Shown here: piece after piece, positions 1-8,005 of the stretch
Numbering within the stretch: the stretch's first letter is position 1
Layout: each line of letters begins with the position of its first letter
Source of the DNA: Vibrio injensis
GTDB lineage: Bacteria > Pseudomonadota > Gammaproteobacteria > Enterobacterales > Vibrionaceae
DNA: 64,000 nt
Assembly (NCBI RefSeq): GCF_001895205.1
Contig: NZ_BDJF01000016.1
Coordinates: 434,001-498,000 of the forward strand
Direction: 5' to 3'
Translations under genes and position numbers: made by a program
The notes under the pieces: generated by a model
What the model was told of the DNA's origin: nothing
What the model saw: the letters and a program-made list of their open reading frames with translations, nothing else
Databases searched by the model: none

Positions 1-408
1 AGCGTAAACCCATCGCTTAAGCTGCTCGCATGCACCGTTCATATCGCCGTCATTAAGCTTTTTTAGCAAAGTTGAACGAGAGAACGCCCCAACGCCGACG
101 TTGTAAGTAAAAGAGTAAAGCGCGGCTTTTGTGGGTTCTGGTAATGCTGGCTTTATCATCGGCAGTATTTGTCGCTCAATCTGCTTCAAGTCTCGCTCAA
201 GAAAGTAATCGCACTCTTCTTGAGAGTAAGTCTTACCCTCAATCACGTCTGGGCCGGTCGTGCCATAGCAAACCGTTAGAACACCAGCTACATCATAATA
301 AGGAACGTACTTTATTCCCTCTAACGGGATGACCATCGATGCGGCTATAACCAGAGCGCCAGCGCCACCAGCAATTAGTGATGCAGTTATATTGCTAACT
401 CTACTCAT
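1..408 (-). CDS. Phage endolysin (GH24 lysozyme, SAR-type), 3' end cut by window edge
   Basis: Read on the minus strand from ATG at 408, the frame stays open for 136 codons to the window edge. It starts MSRVSNITASLIAGGAGALV, a hydrophobic stretch typical of a signal-anchor (SAR) endolysin. This is followed by the GH24 pattern E-G-x4-PYYD-x-AG-x-LTVCYG-x-TG, with the catalytic Glu in PLEG. It would cleave peptidoglycan at lysis. The start overlaps the stop of the holin gene by 8 nt (ATGAGTAG), a common lysis-cassette arrangement. The C-terminal third lies outside the window. Family assignment is confident. Confidence 0.88.
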   Translation of the reverse strand, partial: MSRVSNITASLIAGGAGALVIAASMVIPLEGIKYVPYYDVAGVLTVCYGTTGPDVIEGKTYSQEECDYFLERDLKQIERQILPMIKPALPEPTKAALYSFTYNVGVGAFSRSTLLKKLNDGDMNGACEQLKRWVYA

Positions 409-586
409 CGCCGAACTCCGCCTTAAATCTTTTTTTGTGCCAATAGTTGTTTATGTATGCAGTGATTAGCATGCCGAGAAGAGCAATGAAAATCATGTAA
501 GCATCTGTAGAGACTGAGCCGAGAAAGCCTATAAAGCCGTTCCACCAGTAAGAAAGAGAGCTGGAGATTTTTTCATTCATGCGCAT
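401..586 (-). CDS. Probable holin
   Basis: A 61-aa protein with one clear hydrophobic segment (around residues 23-42, AYMIFIALLGMLITAYINNY) and a charged C-terminus (HKKRFKAEFGDE). A small membrane protein whose stop codon overlaps the endolysin start is most likely the holin that releases or activates the endolysin. ATG at 586 is preceded by a G-rich Shine-Dalgarno (GGGGGTGG); GTG at 592 or ATG at 580 are alternatives. The sequence alone does not place it in a named holin family, so the call rests on size, topology and position. Confidence 0.7.
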   Translation of the reverse strand: MRMNEKISSSLSYWWNGFIGFLGSVSTDAYMIFIALLGMLITAYINNYWHKKRFKAEFGDE

Positions 587-650
587 ATCCACCCCCAGCG
601 GAGTGTCCTGTTACTGTTGATGGGAATAATGGTTATGGAATTTCAGGTAC

Positions 651-675
651 AAAAAAACCGCCATTGCGGCGGTTC
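651..675 (-). terminator. Rho-independent terminator (minus strand) ahead of lysis genes
   Basis: Hairpin AACCGCCgcaatGGCGGTT with a run of seven T on the minus strand. It lies between the 222-aa gene at 717-1385 and the holin, the place where lambdoid phages put the terminator overridden by the late antiterminator. Confidence 0.75.
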
Positions 676-716
676 TTATCATTTAAGTACAGTTATCCAT
701 ACTAGATATTCATATA

Positions 717-1385
717 CTAATTCGCCCCCATTTCTTTTGCAAGCTCTTCTTTGAATCTTTTTTGGGCAATTCTATCGTACCGCATTAGTATCATTTTAAT
801 TGTGTCAATGTGAACTGAAATTCTAGGCCAGTGTTTTTGATAATATATGGTGCGCTTTTTTTTTAAAGAAAGGCTGTCGTCATTAGCTTCCTTTACATCA
901 CCAGAAACGAGCACTTCAATTAATTGACTTTTCGTTGCAACAGGAGAGTAAACAAGTTCACCATTAACTTTATTAATCTCAGCTCCACTAGCTTGCTCAA
1001 GGGCAACACCAGCGGCGATCAATGGAATCAGAGGAACTATTTTATTGTATGTTCTTATCTGGACTAGTTCATTATATTGCTCGTATCGACTGAACACCCA
1101 ATCATAAGCTACGTTATCAATAAGTCGCTCGGTTAATCTGGTTGAACTCCACCCTGGAGATGAATATGCGAACAAGCACCAATCTGATAAGTGACGAGCA
1201 TGCTTAGACATCCTATCAATCGCTGAAAGTACTTTAGCGCCATCCAGTTTAGAGCCTATTTCTCGGTCTGCAGCTCCAAACCCGCCGCCACCACATTCTG
1301 GATTGTAATTAGCTCTAACGCCTTCTGTTGCCAAAGCAATAGCAGCTGGCATCGGCCAATGTTCAATGTTAATGACTAGTCCCAT
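717..1385 (-). CDS. Conserved-looking phage protein, candidate late regulator by position
   Basis: A 222-aa soluble protein I do not recognise. It has a Gly-rich stretch near residue 32 (CGGGGFGAADREIG), a Trp-rich middle (DWCLFAYSSPGW) and a basic C-terminus rich in Lys, Arg and Ile. It sits between the replication genes and the lysis cassette and is followed at once by a strong terminator. That is the position of the Q-type late antiterminator in lambdoid phages. The role is inferred only from position; I see no zinc-finger cysteine pair or other Q hallmark. Confidence 0.45.
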   Translation of the reverse strand: MGLVINIEHWPMPAAIALATEGVRANYNPECGGGGFGAADREIGSKLDGAKVLSAIDRMSKHARHLSDWCLFAYSSPGWSSTRLTERLIDNVAYDWVFSRYEQYNELVQIRTYNKIVPLIPLIAAGVALEQASGAEINKVNGELVYSPVATKSQLIEVLVSGDVKEANDDSLSLKKKRTIYYQKHWPRISVHIDTIKMILMRYDRIAQKRFKEELAKEMGAN

Positions 1386-1467
1386 ATCCCCTCCGCACAG
1401 TATGAGCCCTTACAATTATAGCTGTAAATGCAAACAGCCTGTATAAAATATCATATCTTTGGGTAGT

Positions 1468-1722
1468 ATGCTCATGACGGTCAACGATAGAAAAGTCTCT
1501 TTTATAACGAGCTGTTATGAAAATAAATGGTTAAATATACACCCATCAACGATTAGTGGTGAAGAGCATATCATTAAGGAACTCAATCACCATAGAAACA
1601 AAATGATAACCTTTGTTATTCCATATAAAGACGCTCCCGATACAATATTTAACTTACCAACTGACAATTTTAGTCCTATATATAATTCAATTGACAAATA
1701 CGTAAAAGAAGCCATTCAATAA
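1468..1722 (+). CDS. Hypothetical small protein, plus-strand insert in minus-strand block
   Basis: An 84-aa ORF (MLMTVNDRKVSF to KYVKEAIQ) facing opposite to all neighbours and AT-richer than them. No Shine-Dalgarno is clear before ATG 1468 (ATG 1474 is an alternative). A loose stem-loop (TTGTGCAG...CTGCACAA, about 1737-1768) follows and might end its transcript. Position and orientation suggest a moron gene. Function unknown; it might not be expressed. Confidence 0.4.
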   Translation: MLMTVNDRKVSFITSCYENKWLNIHPSTISGEEHIIKELNHHRNKMITFVIPYKDAPDTIFNLPTDNFSPIYNSIDKYVKEAIQ

Positions 1723-1798
1723 GCGCCTATTTTATCTTGTGCAGACTGTTCAGAGATGGCCTGCACAAGGATAAATACAATACTTCAAATAATTTATT

Positions 1799-2809
1799 TT
1801 ATAACAAAGCCCCCAAATCCAACGCTTTCTTTATCGTCTGCTTTACGTAAAACAACTGTGAACCATGTTGAGTTTCCCATTTTTTAGGATCATCATGAAA
1901 GCGGCGGTGCTCATCAATATGAAGAGGCATAGTGAATAAATCATGAGCTTTCGCGCCTATCTTGCCCTCTCCATGCCCTATTAGATGGTGAGCAACAACA
2001 TCAGTTGTCTTACCTGTGATAACGCAAGGTAGTGATCGAACAAATTTAAGGTATTTCTCACAGTGCCATGTCAGTTCTTTTGGTCTGGCCATAAACAAAG
2101 CTGGTGGCTCATCATCAACTCTTAGGTCGATTTTTTTTACTCTATCTCCCAGCAGGTTTTTACTGTCAATTAGGAAACGATCATCGTTTTCTTTACGTGT
2201 TAACCCCTTTGGAGCCTTTGGGTGAATGAAAGAAAAAGCTTCATCAACAACAGATTGTGGTAAATGCTCATGTACAGCATTAATAACGCTCCACCAGCAA
2301 ACTTCTGGCAAGCTAAGTGCGTGCCCTTGATCTAAATTGAGTTGATAGCAAATTCTTTCCATAGCCCACAGCATCACGTTTCTTTTTGCTATATCTTGAC
2401 TGCGAACTGTTGGTGTTACTCTTTCATGGTTATCATGATGCCAGCAGACGCGAACCCCTCCGACATCAAGATTAAGCGTAGTAAGGTTCTTATCACAATA
2501 ACCTTCATCCGAAAGCTGGCAGTGTGGAATGCGATCAAGCCAATACTGGAAACCACCCAGCCGCTTTTGCACTTCTGGATAAATGAAAAATTCAGCAAGT
2601 CGGTGATCTCTTATTAATGGCTTATCAACATCTGGCAGCGCTGGTTTGTTGAGTTTTCCGCTTGGCACATTAACAAGCTCGTCTGGTAAAGGCATAAGTA
2701 TCAGCCTATTGCCTTGGCTCATTTTTACTAATTCAGAGAGCAAAGTTTTACCAGGCTTAAACATGACAATGCCCAGATCAGGCTGTAAAAAAGGCTGTAA
2801 CACTAGCAT
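1799..2809 (-). CDS. DUF968-type phage protein, putative HNH-like nuclease
   Basis: 336 aa. The C-terminal 90 residues carry the DUF968 pattern: LPCVITGK, then HHLIGHGEGKIGAKAHDLFTMPL and HIDEHRRFHDDP. The spaced His residues resemble an HNH metal-binding site. Such proteins sit in the ninR-like region of many enteric and Vibrio phages and are thought to act in recombination or as nucleases, without firm biochemistry. The N-terminal 240 residues resemble nothing I can name. The start overlaps the end of the next upstream gene by 7 nt. Only one Cys remains where relatives have a CxxC pair. Confidence 0.65.
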   Translation of the reverse strand: MLVLQPFLQPDLGIVMFKPGKTLLSELVKMSQGNRLILMPLPDELVNVPSGKLNKPALPDVDKPLIRDHRLAEFFIYPEVQKRLGGFQYWLDRIPHCQLSDEGYCDKNLTTLNLDVGGVRVCWHHDNHERVTPTVRSQDIAKRNVMLWAMERICYQLNLDQGHALSLPEVCWWSVINAVHEHLPQSVVDEAFSFIHPKAPKGLTRKENDDRFLIDSKNLLGDRVKKIDLRVDDEPPALFMARPKELTWHCEKYLKFVRSLPCVITGKTTDVVAHHLIGHGEGKIGAKAHDLFTMPLHIDEHRRFHDDPKKWETQHGSQLFYVKQTIKKALDLGALL

Positions 2810-3096
2810 TCGTAAATAACCTCTAGACCCATATCTAGAGCGTAATCATGCTCCATATTAGCTCCTTTGGAACTTTCCCACCCTTTCAGCATATAAACAA
2901 CATCAGAGACGCGCACCATTGGAAGACAGATCTCCATATATTCATGATGCTCCAATCCATCAGGAAGAATAGCTGGATTAAGAACGGTATAGTTCTCACA
3001 TCTCAATTTAAACTCTGTTTTGAAAAACTTAGGTTTATTGAAGTCAGGCAATCCAGTCATTGGTCCTGCAATATAAATTTTCTTTTGTTTAAGCAC
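2803..3096 (-). CDS. DUF4406 protein (nucleoside 2-deoxyribosyltransferase-like)
   Basis: 97 aa beginning MLKQKKIYIAGPMTGLPDFN, the YIAGPMTG signature of DUF4406, and ending with SKGANMEHDYALDMGLEVIYE, the S-x-GA-x2-E-x2-A nucleotide-binding segment of the nucleoside 2-deoxyribosyltransferase-like fold. These small phage enzymes or binding proteins are thought to act on nucleosides or nucleotides; the substrate is unknown. It is packed between neighbours with a 7-nt overlap downstream. Confidence 0.8.
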   Translation of the reverse strand: MLKQKKIYIAGPMTGLPDFNKPKFFKTEFKLRCENYTVLNPAILPDGLEHHEYMEICLPMVRVSDVVYMLKGWESSKGANMEHDYALDMGLEVIYEC

Positions 3097-3348
3097 TCAG
3101 AATTCCTTTCGCTTAATATAGATGCGCCAGTTCGTAACACCCCGATCTCTCAGCGCAGAAATAAAAACATTGTTTATTGCTCTTCTTGCTAAGTTGGCTT
3201 TCTTTATATCTGGTGCATCTCGTGCCGATTCAGCAGCAGAATTCAAAGCAAGAGACTTAACTCGTTTAAACTCACTTTTACCAAGTACGGTTAAACAAAC
3301 ATCAAATAGAGCAATATCATCTTTATTGATTAAATCGCTTAGTTTCAC
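3097..3348 (-). CDS. Hypothetical phage protein
   Basis: 83 aa, mainly helical and basic (MKLSDLINKDDIALFDV to WRIYIKRKEF). It abuts the DUF4406 gene downstream and overlaps the RuvC-like gene by 4 nt (ATGA), so it is part of the same transcript. I recognise no family. Confidence 0.6.
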   Translation of the reverse strand: MKLSDLINKDDIALFDVCLTVLGKSEFKRVKSLALNSAAESARDAPDIKKANLARRAINNVFISALRDRGVTNWRIYIKRKEF

Positions 3349-3848
3349 GCCATCTTCCTTTTTGCTGATTTAGGGATGTATGGCTTCATAGCCATCCTCA
3401 AGCTGAAAGAGCTGCCTAATCCTATAAAACCAAAGTAAGCCGCGCTGCGTGTATCTTTTGTACTGGTTCCCTTCCATCCCGTTGCTGCTTCAAACTGTTT
3501 CCTCTCAGCTTGAGACTTCCAAGCGCTGCTAATGTTGTGATGAGTATATGGAACGCCTAACTTATCGAGCATTCTCTCAACTTCAATTTGGGCTTGCTTA
3601 CACTTGGCAACATTCTGACTGGCCATGCCATAAGATTTCTTGCTTTGATCTTCAGCATGCCAAACAGCTTTTTTTCCGTTCATGTTTTCAATGTGAACAT
3701 GGATAGAGCCATCCTTTTTTAGATCGAGTAGTAAATCCATGAAATGCATTAAATTTAGAGCTTGAAGATCAACTAAATTTCCGTTTTTATAAACAGCAAT
3801 GCCATGATATTTAGAGTCAGGATCGCAACCAATTGAGTAACTATTCAT
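3345..3848 (-). CDS. RuvC-like phage Holliday-junction nuclease
   Basis: 167 aa with an RNase H-like layout: SIGCDPDSKYHGIAVY (first catalytic Asp on strand 1), VHIENMNG (Glu), GMASQNVAKCKQAQ helix, and a terminal TKDTRSAAYFGFIG with the last acidic residue. This matches RuvC-type resolvases that lambdoid phages use to resolve recombination and replication intermediates. I chose ATG at 3848, which overlaps the upstream stop, over an upstream in-frame start that would add 20 unrelated residues. RuvC-like fold is likely; true resolvase activity is inferred. Confidence 0.7.
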   Translation of the reverse strand: MNSYSIGCDPDSKYHGIAVYKNGNLVDLQALNLMHFMDLLLDLKKDGSIHVHIENMNGKKAVWHAEDQSKKSYGMASQNVAKCKQAQIEVERMLDKLGVPYTHHNISSAWKSQAERKQFEAATGWKGTSTKDTRSAAYFGFIGLGSSFSLRMAMKPYIPKSAKRKMA

Positions 3849-4167
3849 AAACACCACCGTTCCTTCTATATACGTCAACCATATTTTCGATAAAAAGCGA
3901 CCGCCCAACTCCTGGATTAGGATAAGTAATATCTATCGCATACACAGCGGCATAAAACATTCGATCAGCAGTGTCTTTATGCACCTGATATATTAAATCC
4001 TGGTAAGCTTTCTCTATAGCTTCTGATCGCTCTTTTTTAACAGCGAAAACAAACTTTATAACGAAACACAGCGCTATATAAGTCAAATAAGCCTTAACGA
4101 AATAACCAAAAGACATTGATGAAAGCTGAGCCGAAAGATCGGTAATAAAATTATTAATAAATTCCAC
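3841..4167 (-). CDS. Hypothetical membrane-anchored phage protein
   Basis: 108 aa with one hydrophobic segment at about residues 22-44 (YFVKAYLTYIALCFVIKFVFAV) followed by a charged helical tail (KKERSEAIEKAYQDL). It overlaps neighbours at both ends. Family not recognised. Confidence 0.55.
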   Translation of the reverse strand: MEFINNFITDLSAQLSSMSFGYFVKAYLTYIALCFVIKFVFAVKKERSEAIEKAYQDLIYQVHKDTADRMFYAAVYAIDITYPNPGVGRSLFIENMVDVYRRNGGVYE

Positions 4168-4373
4168 TACTCATCCTCTCCAGAAAGCCCATCTTTCTCA
4201 ATTCTTGCTTCCTCAGAAACCATATGAAGAAAATATGCAGCAAGACAAGCGACGGAATAAACCAAAACCATCTTCCATTGATTGTTGATATCGATATTTG
4301 AAACCCAAGCTCCTAAGGTCATTACCAACACTGCGGCAACAAAGTAAATTGAAAATAGCTTTACCTTTATCAT
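4167..4373 (-). CDS. Hypothetical small membrane protein
   Basis: 68 aa from ATG 4373, which has a good Shine-Dalgarno (GGGGGTAAGA). It has two hydrophobic segments (FSIYFVAAVLVMTLGAWV and WKMVLVYSVACLAAYFLHM) separated by a short polar loop, and an acidic tail. The TTG start at 4385 would only add four residues. Its stop shares a base with the next gene. Function unknown. Confidence 0.55.
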   Translation of the reverse strand: MIKVKLFSIYFVAAVLVMTLGAWVSNIDINNQWKMVLVYSVACLAAYFLHMVSEEARIEKDGLSGEDE

Positions 4374-4375
4374 TC

Positions 4376-4552
4376 TTACCCCCAAACAGGTTGTAATTTG
4401 GCTTCAATGCGCGCCGAGCGACCCGAACCAGAAACCTTTAACGATTTGACGAAATAGTCTTTACCATCGTGGTGATAAATGCACTTCCTCTCATAGCAAA
4501 CACAGAGCGCATCGACCGCCTTACTTTTTGGTAGAACTCTAATCACCATCAT
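4376..4552 (-). CDS. Small hypothetical phage ORF (58 aa)
   Basis: Reading from ATG 4552, which overlaps the upstream Rha/Ant-like gene stop (ATGA), gives 58 residues: MMVIRVLPKSKAVDALCVCY at the start and IEAKLQPVWG at the end. The tight overlap at both ends and sensible composition with two close cysteines support a real gene. Family unknown. Confidence 0.55.
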   Translation of the reverse strand: MMVIRVLPKSKAVDALCVCYERKCIYHHDGKDYFVKSLKVSGSGRSARIEAKLQPVWG

Positions 4553-5265
4553 GAAGCCACCGCCTTGAGGTATCCCTCATCTAGCAATTTCTTACGCAAC
4601 CAGATCTCGCCTTTACCAGTAATAATTGTTGTGTTCGCAATCCTGTCTTCTTCGCCAGCTCTGAATGAGCGCTGGGTAACCGTGAAATAGCCCCGATCGA
4701 TGTAATTCTGGTATGGGAGATTAAATGACTGACCCTCTGAGATTAGAATGTTGAGTTCTCTTAGGATTTTAAAAATAGTCACAGGGCCAAGTCCTACAAC
4801 CTTAGCGAACTGACCAAGTAAAACTCCACGCTTTGTGCTGGCAATAGCTTCAGCAAATTCAACCTTAGGGGCTACTAAAGCAAGCTGACGAGTAACTTCC
4901 TCATTTCGCTTAGCTAGATCAGCGGCTAGTTGTAATGCCTCTGGCAACGATTGAGGTATTCTGAATTGGTCAGCTTCTTCAAGCTCCTGCCAACGATCGA
5001 CAAGACGAGCAGTGAATTCAGGTGATAGTTGAGCAACAACAATGTAGCTATCTCGCTTATTTACATGGTAGATCGTGATAGGCTTTCCGCCGCCTAAAGT
5101 CGGTTCCTCCATTGGAGTAAACGAAATTATTTTGTTACTTGCCATTCTTTCCATCGACCTTTTTACGTTGTCATGCCTAGAATTGGTAAGATCTGCAATT
5201 TCACGACTACTCATTGTGACGGTTCTTTGATTGCTTAAATTAAACACTCTTAACGCTCCAACCAT
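4549..5265 (-). CDS. Rha/KilA-C type phage antirepressor-like regulator
   Basis: 238 aa. The N-terminal half (MSSREIADLTNSRHDNVKRSMERM, then GGKPITIYHVNKRDSYIVVAQLSPEFTARLVDRW) is the Rha domain. The C-terminal half (VEFAEAIASTKRGVLLGQFAKVVG, LLDEGYL) is a KilA-C/Ant-type DNA-binding domain. Such proteins modulate repressors in lambdoid phages and can trigger induction. It lies in the early left operon next to replication genes. The start at ATG 5265 overlaps the upstream gene; MSSREI at 5214 is an alternative. Domain calls are strong; targets are unknown. Confidence 0.8.
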   Translation of the reverse strand: MVGALRVFNLSNQRTVTMSSREIADLTNSRHDNVKRSMERMASNKIISFTPMEEPTLGGGKPITIYHVNKRDSYIVVAQLSPEFTARLVDRWQELEEADQFRIPQSLPEALQLAADLAKRNEEVTRQLALVAPKVEFAEAIASTKRGVLLGQFAKVVGLGPVTIFKILRELNILISEGQSFNLPYQNYIDRGYFTVTQRSFRAGEEDRIANTTIITGKGEIWLRKKLLDEGYLKAVAS

Positions 5266-5450
5266 AATTTACTTGTCCCTGAAAGCACCTCGCCGCTTCC
5301 CCATTGGATCGACACCCCAGAATCTTTAGCTGCTCTGATCATTTTCGTTAATTCGCAAACGTGTACACCAAGTCGAACGCAGAGCTCTTGGTGAGTCCAA
5401 ACTTTTTGTTTGGCCTCCATAACAGACAATAATCGCTCTTCATTTGTCAT
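5250..5450 (-). CDS. Small HTH-like phage protein
   Basis: 66 aa (MTNEERLLSVMEAKQKVWTH...). The segment HQELCVRLGVHVCELTKMIRAA looks like a helix-turn-helix. It overlaps both neighbours (11 nt with the P-like gene). It probably binds DNA; family not recognised. Confidence 0.55.
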   Translation of the reverse strand: MTNEERLLSVMEAKQKVWTHQELCVRLGVHVCELTKMIRAAKDSGVSIQWGSGEVLSGTSKLWLER

Positions 5451-6132
5451 TGCCGCCCCGCTTAAAAAGGTTCTGCCTAAGACTTTGGATTGTAGAAAGA
5501 CCGTTTAGCCTCTCTTGGTCTTTTTCATCTTGAGTTTTTGTTACCTTGTCGGCAGGTAACGCCCTTGGGCACAAGGAGGAAATGTCTTCGCCGCGAGAAG
5601 CTTTTTCGATAAGTTTTTGATAGTGGGATTTAAAGATCGGGAAAAGCTCTTTTTCGGTTAAGTGCGTTAAATCCCAATGCTGTATTTGATTGAATGCAGC
5701 TTGGACAACCTCAGGTATTCTTTGACGCATATCTGGGTATCTCATCATGCCTATCATGGCAAAAGCTTGCTCAATCGACGGCAGTCCAAGATCTTCAGCA
5801 GACGGGCGGCACCAAGACATAAACTGACCAACACTTGGCATATGTGGGCTACCGGAGGCGCGAGCCTTGCGAAGTCCAGCCTTTATCTGTACCCCGTGAT
5901 GAATTCCATTCTCAAACAACGCAAGAGTCCAAGTTCGTTTAGCATTGTCGAGCGTAGCTTGTGTTGGGAATGCTAAACGCCATGCCGGGAAAATAACCTG
6001 AAGCTCAGCAAATAAATTATTTACCAACACGACCGCCGAAGTAGGAACTGATGTTGCCGGTTCTTGACATCCACCAGCATGACCAGCGACAGAAGCGGTG
6101 AAGCCACTTGCAATATTAGCGATAGATTTCAT
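5440..6132 (-). CDS. Lambda P-type replication protein
   Basis: 230 aa from ATG 6132, which has AGGTGG upstream. It has the P-family layout: LFAELQVIFPAWRLAFPTQATLDNAKRTWTLAL, then GLRKARASGSPHMPSVGQFMSWC, and a C-terminal charged helix. P recruits the host DnaB helicase to the O-bound phage origin. The start lies inside the 3' end of the O-like gene, matching O-P coupling in lambdoid phages. Confidence is high from pattern and order. Confidence 0.82.
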   Translation of the reverse strand: MKSIANIASGFTASVAGHAGGCQEPATSVPTSAVVLVNNLFAELQVIFPAWRLAFPTQATLDNAKRTWTLALFENGIHHGVQIKAGLRKARASGSPHMPSVGQFMSWCRPSAEDLGLPSIEQAFAMIGMMRYPDMRQRIPEVVQAAFNQIQHWDLTHLTEKELFPIFKSHYQKLIEKASRGEDISSLCPRALPADKVTKTQDEKDQERLNGLSTIQSLRQNLFKRGGNDK

Positions 6133-6946
6133 GATCACCACCTAGCTCTAAACCGTTTGCCCAAGTTGTATCTCCGCTATGAAAGTTTGGAGCTTGTGAG
6201 TAAGACGACTGGCTGTAACCCTTGTCCTGCTCCTTGCATAGCCATGAGTGAATAAACCGATTAATCCCCTTGGCTGTTTTTTGTTTCGTAGGATTCCCCC
6301 TGCACCAGCCGATCATGTTTCGAATTTGCTGATTAATATTCACTTTTGGATAAAGCGCTGACCAATCCTCAATCTCCGAATGTCGAATCAATCTGCTTGA
6401 TGTTTTTCCTTTGAGTGGGATTTCAAAAACCACCGGATCTTCACTGCCAGTTTCGAGCTGGCTCGGAACAAGATCTTTACATGGTTCTATGACCGGTTCT
6501 AATGACTGGTTCTGAGTACCGTTTTCGGGCCTATTCAAAGTACCGTTTTCGGGCCTATTCAAAGTACCGTTTTCGGAATCATTCCAATTTTGGTACTGTT
6601 CCGAATTTGGGCTTATTTCATCAATTTGGTTTGCGAGGGTGGTTTTCGGTGTTCTTGCATCTAAGCAAGTAATACCACTATCAACACCAACTAATTTATA
6701 TACGACGACGCGCATTGTTCTCCCCCGCTTTTCACCAGTGTCTTTGAGAACGCCGCATTCGATCAGTTTTTTTATTCCTGCAAGAATTGTTTTCCGGTTT
6801 AATCCAGTGTCCTTCTCTAAGCGAGCGATTGAAGGAAAGCAACAATGCTCTTCATCTGCTCTATCAGCCATTGATAGAAGCAGTAGTTTTAAGCTCGCTG
6901 GCTTAATATTTAAAGACCAAGCCCAGTCGTTCGCGGCTCTGCTCAT
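6116..6946 (-). CDS. Lambda O-type replication initiator (helix-turn-helix)
   Basis: 276 aa from ATG 6946 (ATGA overlap with the upstream gene). The N-terminus MSRAANDWAWSLNIKPASLKLLLLSMADRADE, FPSIARLEKDTGLNRKTILAGIKKLIECG is the winged-helix domain of phage replication initiators. The middle is low-complexity and repeated (three ENGT units, two of them ENGTLNRP), encoded by tandem DNA repeats that probably form the origin. The C-terminus (IRNMIGWCRGNPTKQKTAKGINRFIHSWL) resembles the P- or helicase-contact region. It is followed by the P-like gene. Confidence 0.8.
   Translation of the reverse strand: MSRAANDWAWSLNIKPASLKLLLLSMADRADEEHCCFPSIARLEKDTGLNRKTILAGIKKLIECGVLKDTGEKRGRTMRVVVYKLVGVDSGITCLDARTPKTTLANQIDEISPNSEQYQNWNDSENGTLNRPENGTLNRPENGTQNQSLEPVIEPCKDLVPSQLETGSEDPVVFEIPLKGKTSSRLIRHSEIEDWSALYPKVNINQQIRNMIGWCRGNPTKQKTAKGINRFIHSWLCKEQDKGYSQSSYSQAPNFHSGDTTWANGLELGGDHEIYR
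6515..6576. repeat. Tandem 24-bp repeats inside the O-like gene (candidate phage origin)
   Basis: Two perfect 24-bp units (6515-6538, 6539-6562) beginning AGTACCGTTTTCGG plus a third partial unit (6563-6576). They lie in the middle of the replication initiator gene, exactly where lambda keeps its O-binding iterons. The sequence repeat is seen directly; origin function is inferred from lambda. Confidence 0.65.
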
Positions 6947-7227
6947 AATGAAGCACCAATCCCAAGAGCAATTCGCCATAGCTTTGGCATTGCGTGTGGC
7001 TGACGGATAGCGATATAAGAAAGATTTGGTTCGCTATACTCGGTGTTCTTGACGTTAGAAGCCTGCTGAAATTTGGATCTTTCATGTAGCGGCGCATTAA
7101 TCGCCTCCTCAATCCCCATGCCGCGCTTTCTAATGCGGTAAGCAAGGGTTTGTGGACTGATGTTATAAGCTTCAGCAATGGCTCTAATGCCTTTCAAGCC
7201 TTTATATTTATAAACTAATGACATCAT
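6943..7227 (-). CDS. HTH-domain phage protein
   Basis: 94 aa. Residues 10-40 (LKGIRAIAEAYNISPQTLAYRIRKRGM) form a clear helix-turn-helix, followed by EEAINAPL, a pattern of small phage/plasmid regulators. It starts just after the methyltransferase stop and overlaps the O-like gene by ATGA. It probably regulates early genes; target unknown. Confidence 0.6.
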   Translation of the reverse strand: MMSLVYKYKGLKGIRAIAEAYNISPQTLAYRIRKRGMGIEEAINAPLHERSKFQQASNVKNTEYSEPNLSYIAIRQPHAMPKLWRIALGIGASL

Positions 7228-7866
7228 TTACCCCCGATCAACCTTGCCGTACTTAGAAAATATCCGCTCAATCTTTTCGAGCTCCATTCCCGCAAAAGTC
7301 AGAACGCATCCTTTGGTTGCCCCCTTCACCTCATTACCGTTTGCATCAAGGAAATGAACTCGCTTGTACAGCCAGCATCTTGGGAATTGATACAAGGGCT
7401 TAAACCAATCTTCTGAAGTGCTTGCAAAAGTGAGTGCGACGCCGCGGCGAAATTTGTCCGCCTCATACTGTTCAATGAAGCGGTTGATCCAGTCTGAATT
7501 ACCAGGAACATAGTGCTCCGTGTGGTGACCTCTCTCTTTGCATATTTTTTTGTTGCAAAGAAAACGGGAAGGATCGGTTTTGCTTCTCACACAAGCCTGT
7601 TCCGGCTTACCGAAAGGGTGATTCATAAACACATTGCCAAACCAATCACGACTAAGCCCGTCATCTTCTTTTGTGTAATAACACGTCGCACCAACCGTTT
7701 TATTAGCGACTTCACAAGAGGCAGGATCTAAATCAATGCCGCCCATCAGTTCAGAACAAAGCGATGTTAACCACGGTGGTGTGTACCACTCGATGCAGCC
7801 AGAACTTTGGTTGACTAACTGATCAGCCGTAAGAGGTTTATCTAAAATCAATTCGGCATTCGACAT
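7228..7866 (-). CDS. Phage N6-adenine DNA methyltransferase (Dam family)
   Basis: 212 aa of the phage DNA N-6-adenine-methyltransferase family: WYTPPWLTSLCSELMGGIDLDPASCEVAN (SAM-binding start), FMNHPFG as the catalytic (D/N)PP(Y/F)-like motif with His in place of the first Pro, and FASTSEDWFKPLYQFPRCWLYKRVHFLD near the end. It would methylate adenine in phage DNA, likely GATC, for restriction escape or regulation. The start overlaps the stop of the preceding 41-aa ORF (TGATG). A Cys/His cluster (residues around 90-115) may bind zinc. Confidence 0.82.
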   Translation of the reverse strand: MSNAELILDKPLTADQLVNQSSGCIEWYTPPWLTSLCSELMGGIDLDPASCEVANKTVGATCYYTKEDDGLSRDWFGNVFMNHPFGKPEQACVRSKTDPSRFLCNKKICKERGHHTEHYVPGNSDWINRFIEQYEADKFRRGVALTFASTSEDWFKPLYQFPRCWLYKRVHFLDANGNEVKGATKGCVLTFAGMELEKIERIFSKYGKVDRG

Positions 7867-7991
7867 CAGATCGCTCCTTCATATACGGCTTTTGCAAAAG
7901 CTCTGCTGATTTCTACTGCCTGACCTTTTACAACAACAAAGTAATGCCATTGCTGTTTCACAATCCGCGCTTTTAGTGGTAGTCTTTTCAT
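7866..7991 (-). CDS. Small hypothetical phage ORF (41 aa)
   Basis: From ATG 7991: MKRLPLKARIVKQQWHYFVV, ending FAKAVYEGAI, with TGATG coupling to the methyltransferase start. Basic N-terminus and coupling suggest a real small gene. No family recognised. Confidence 0.5.
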   Translation of the reverse strand: MKRLPLKARIVKQQWHYFVVVKGQAVEISRAFAKAVYEGAI

Positions 7992-8005
7992 TGCCTAAAC
8001 TCCTG

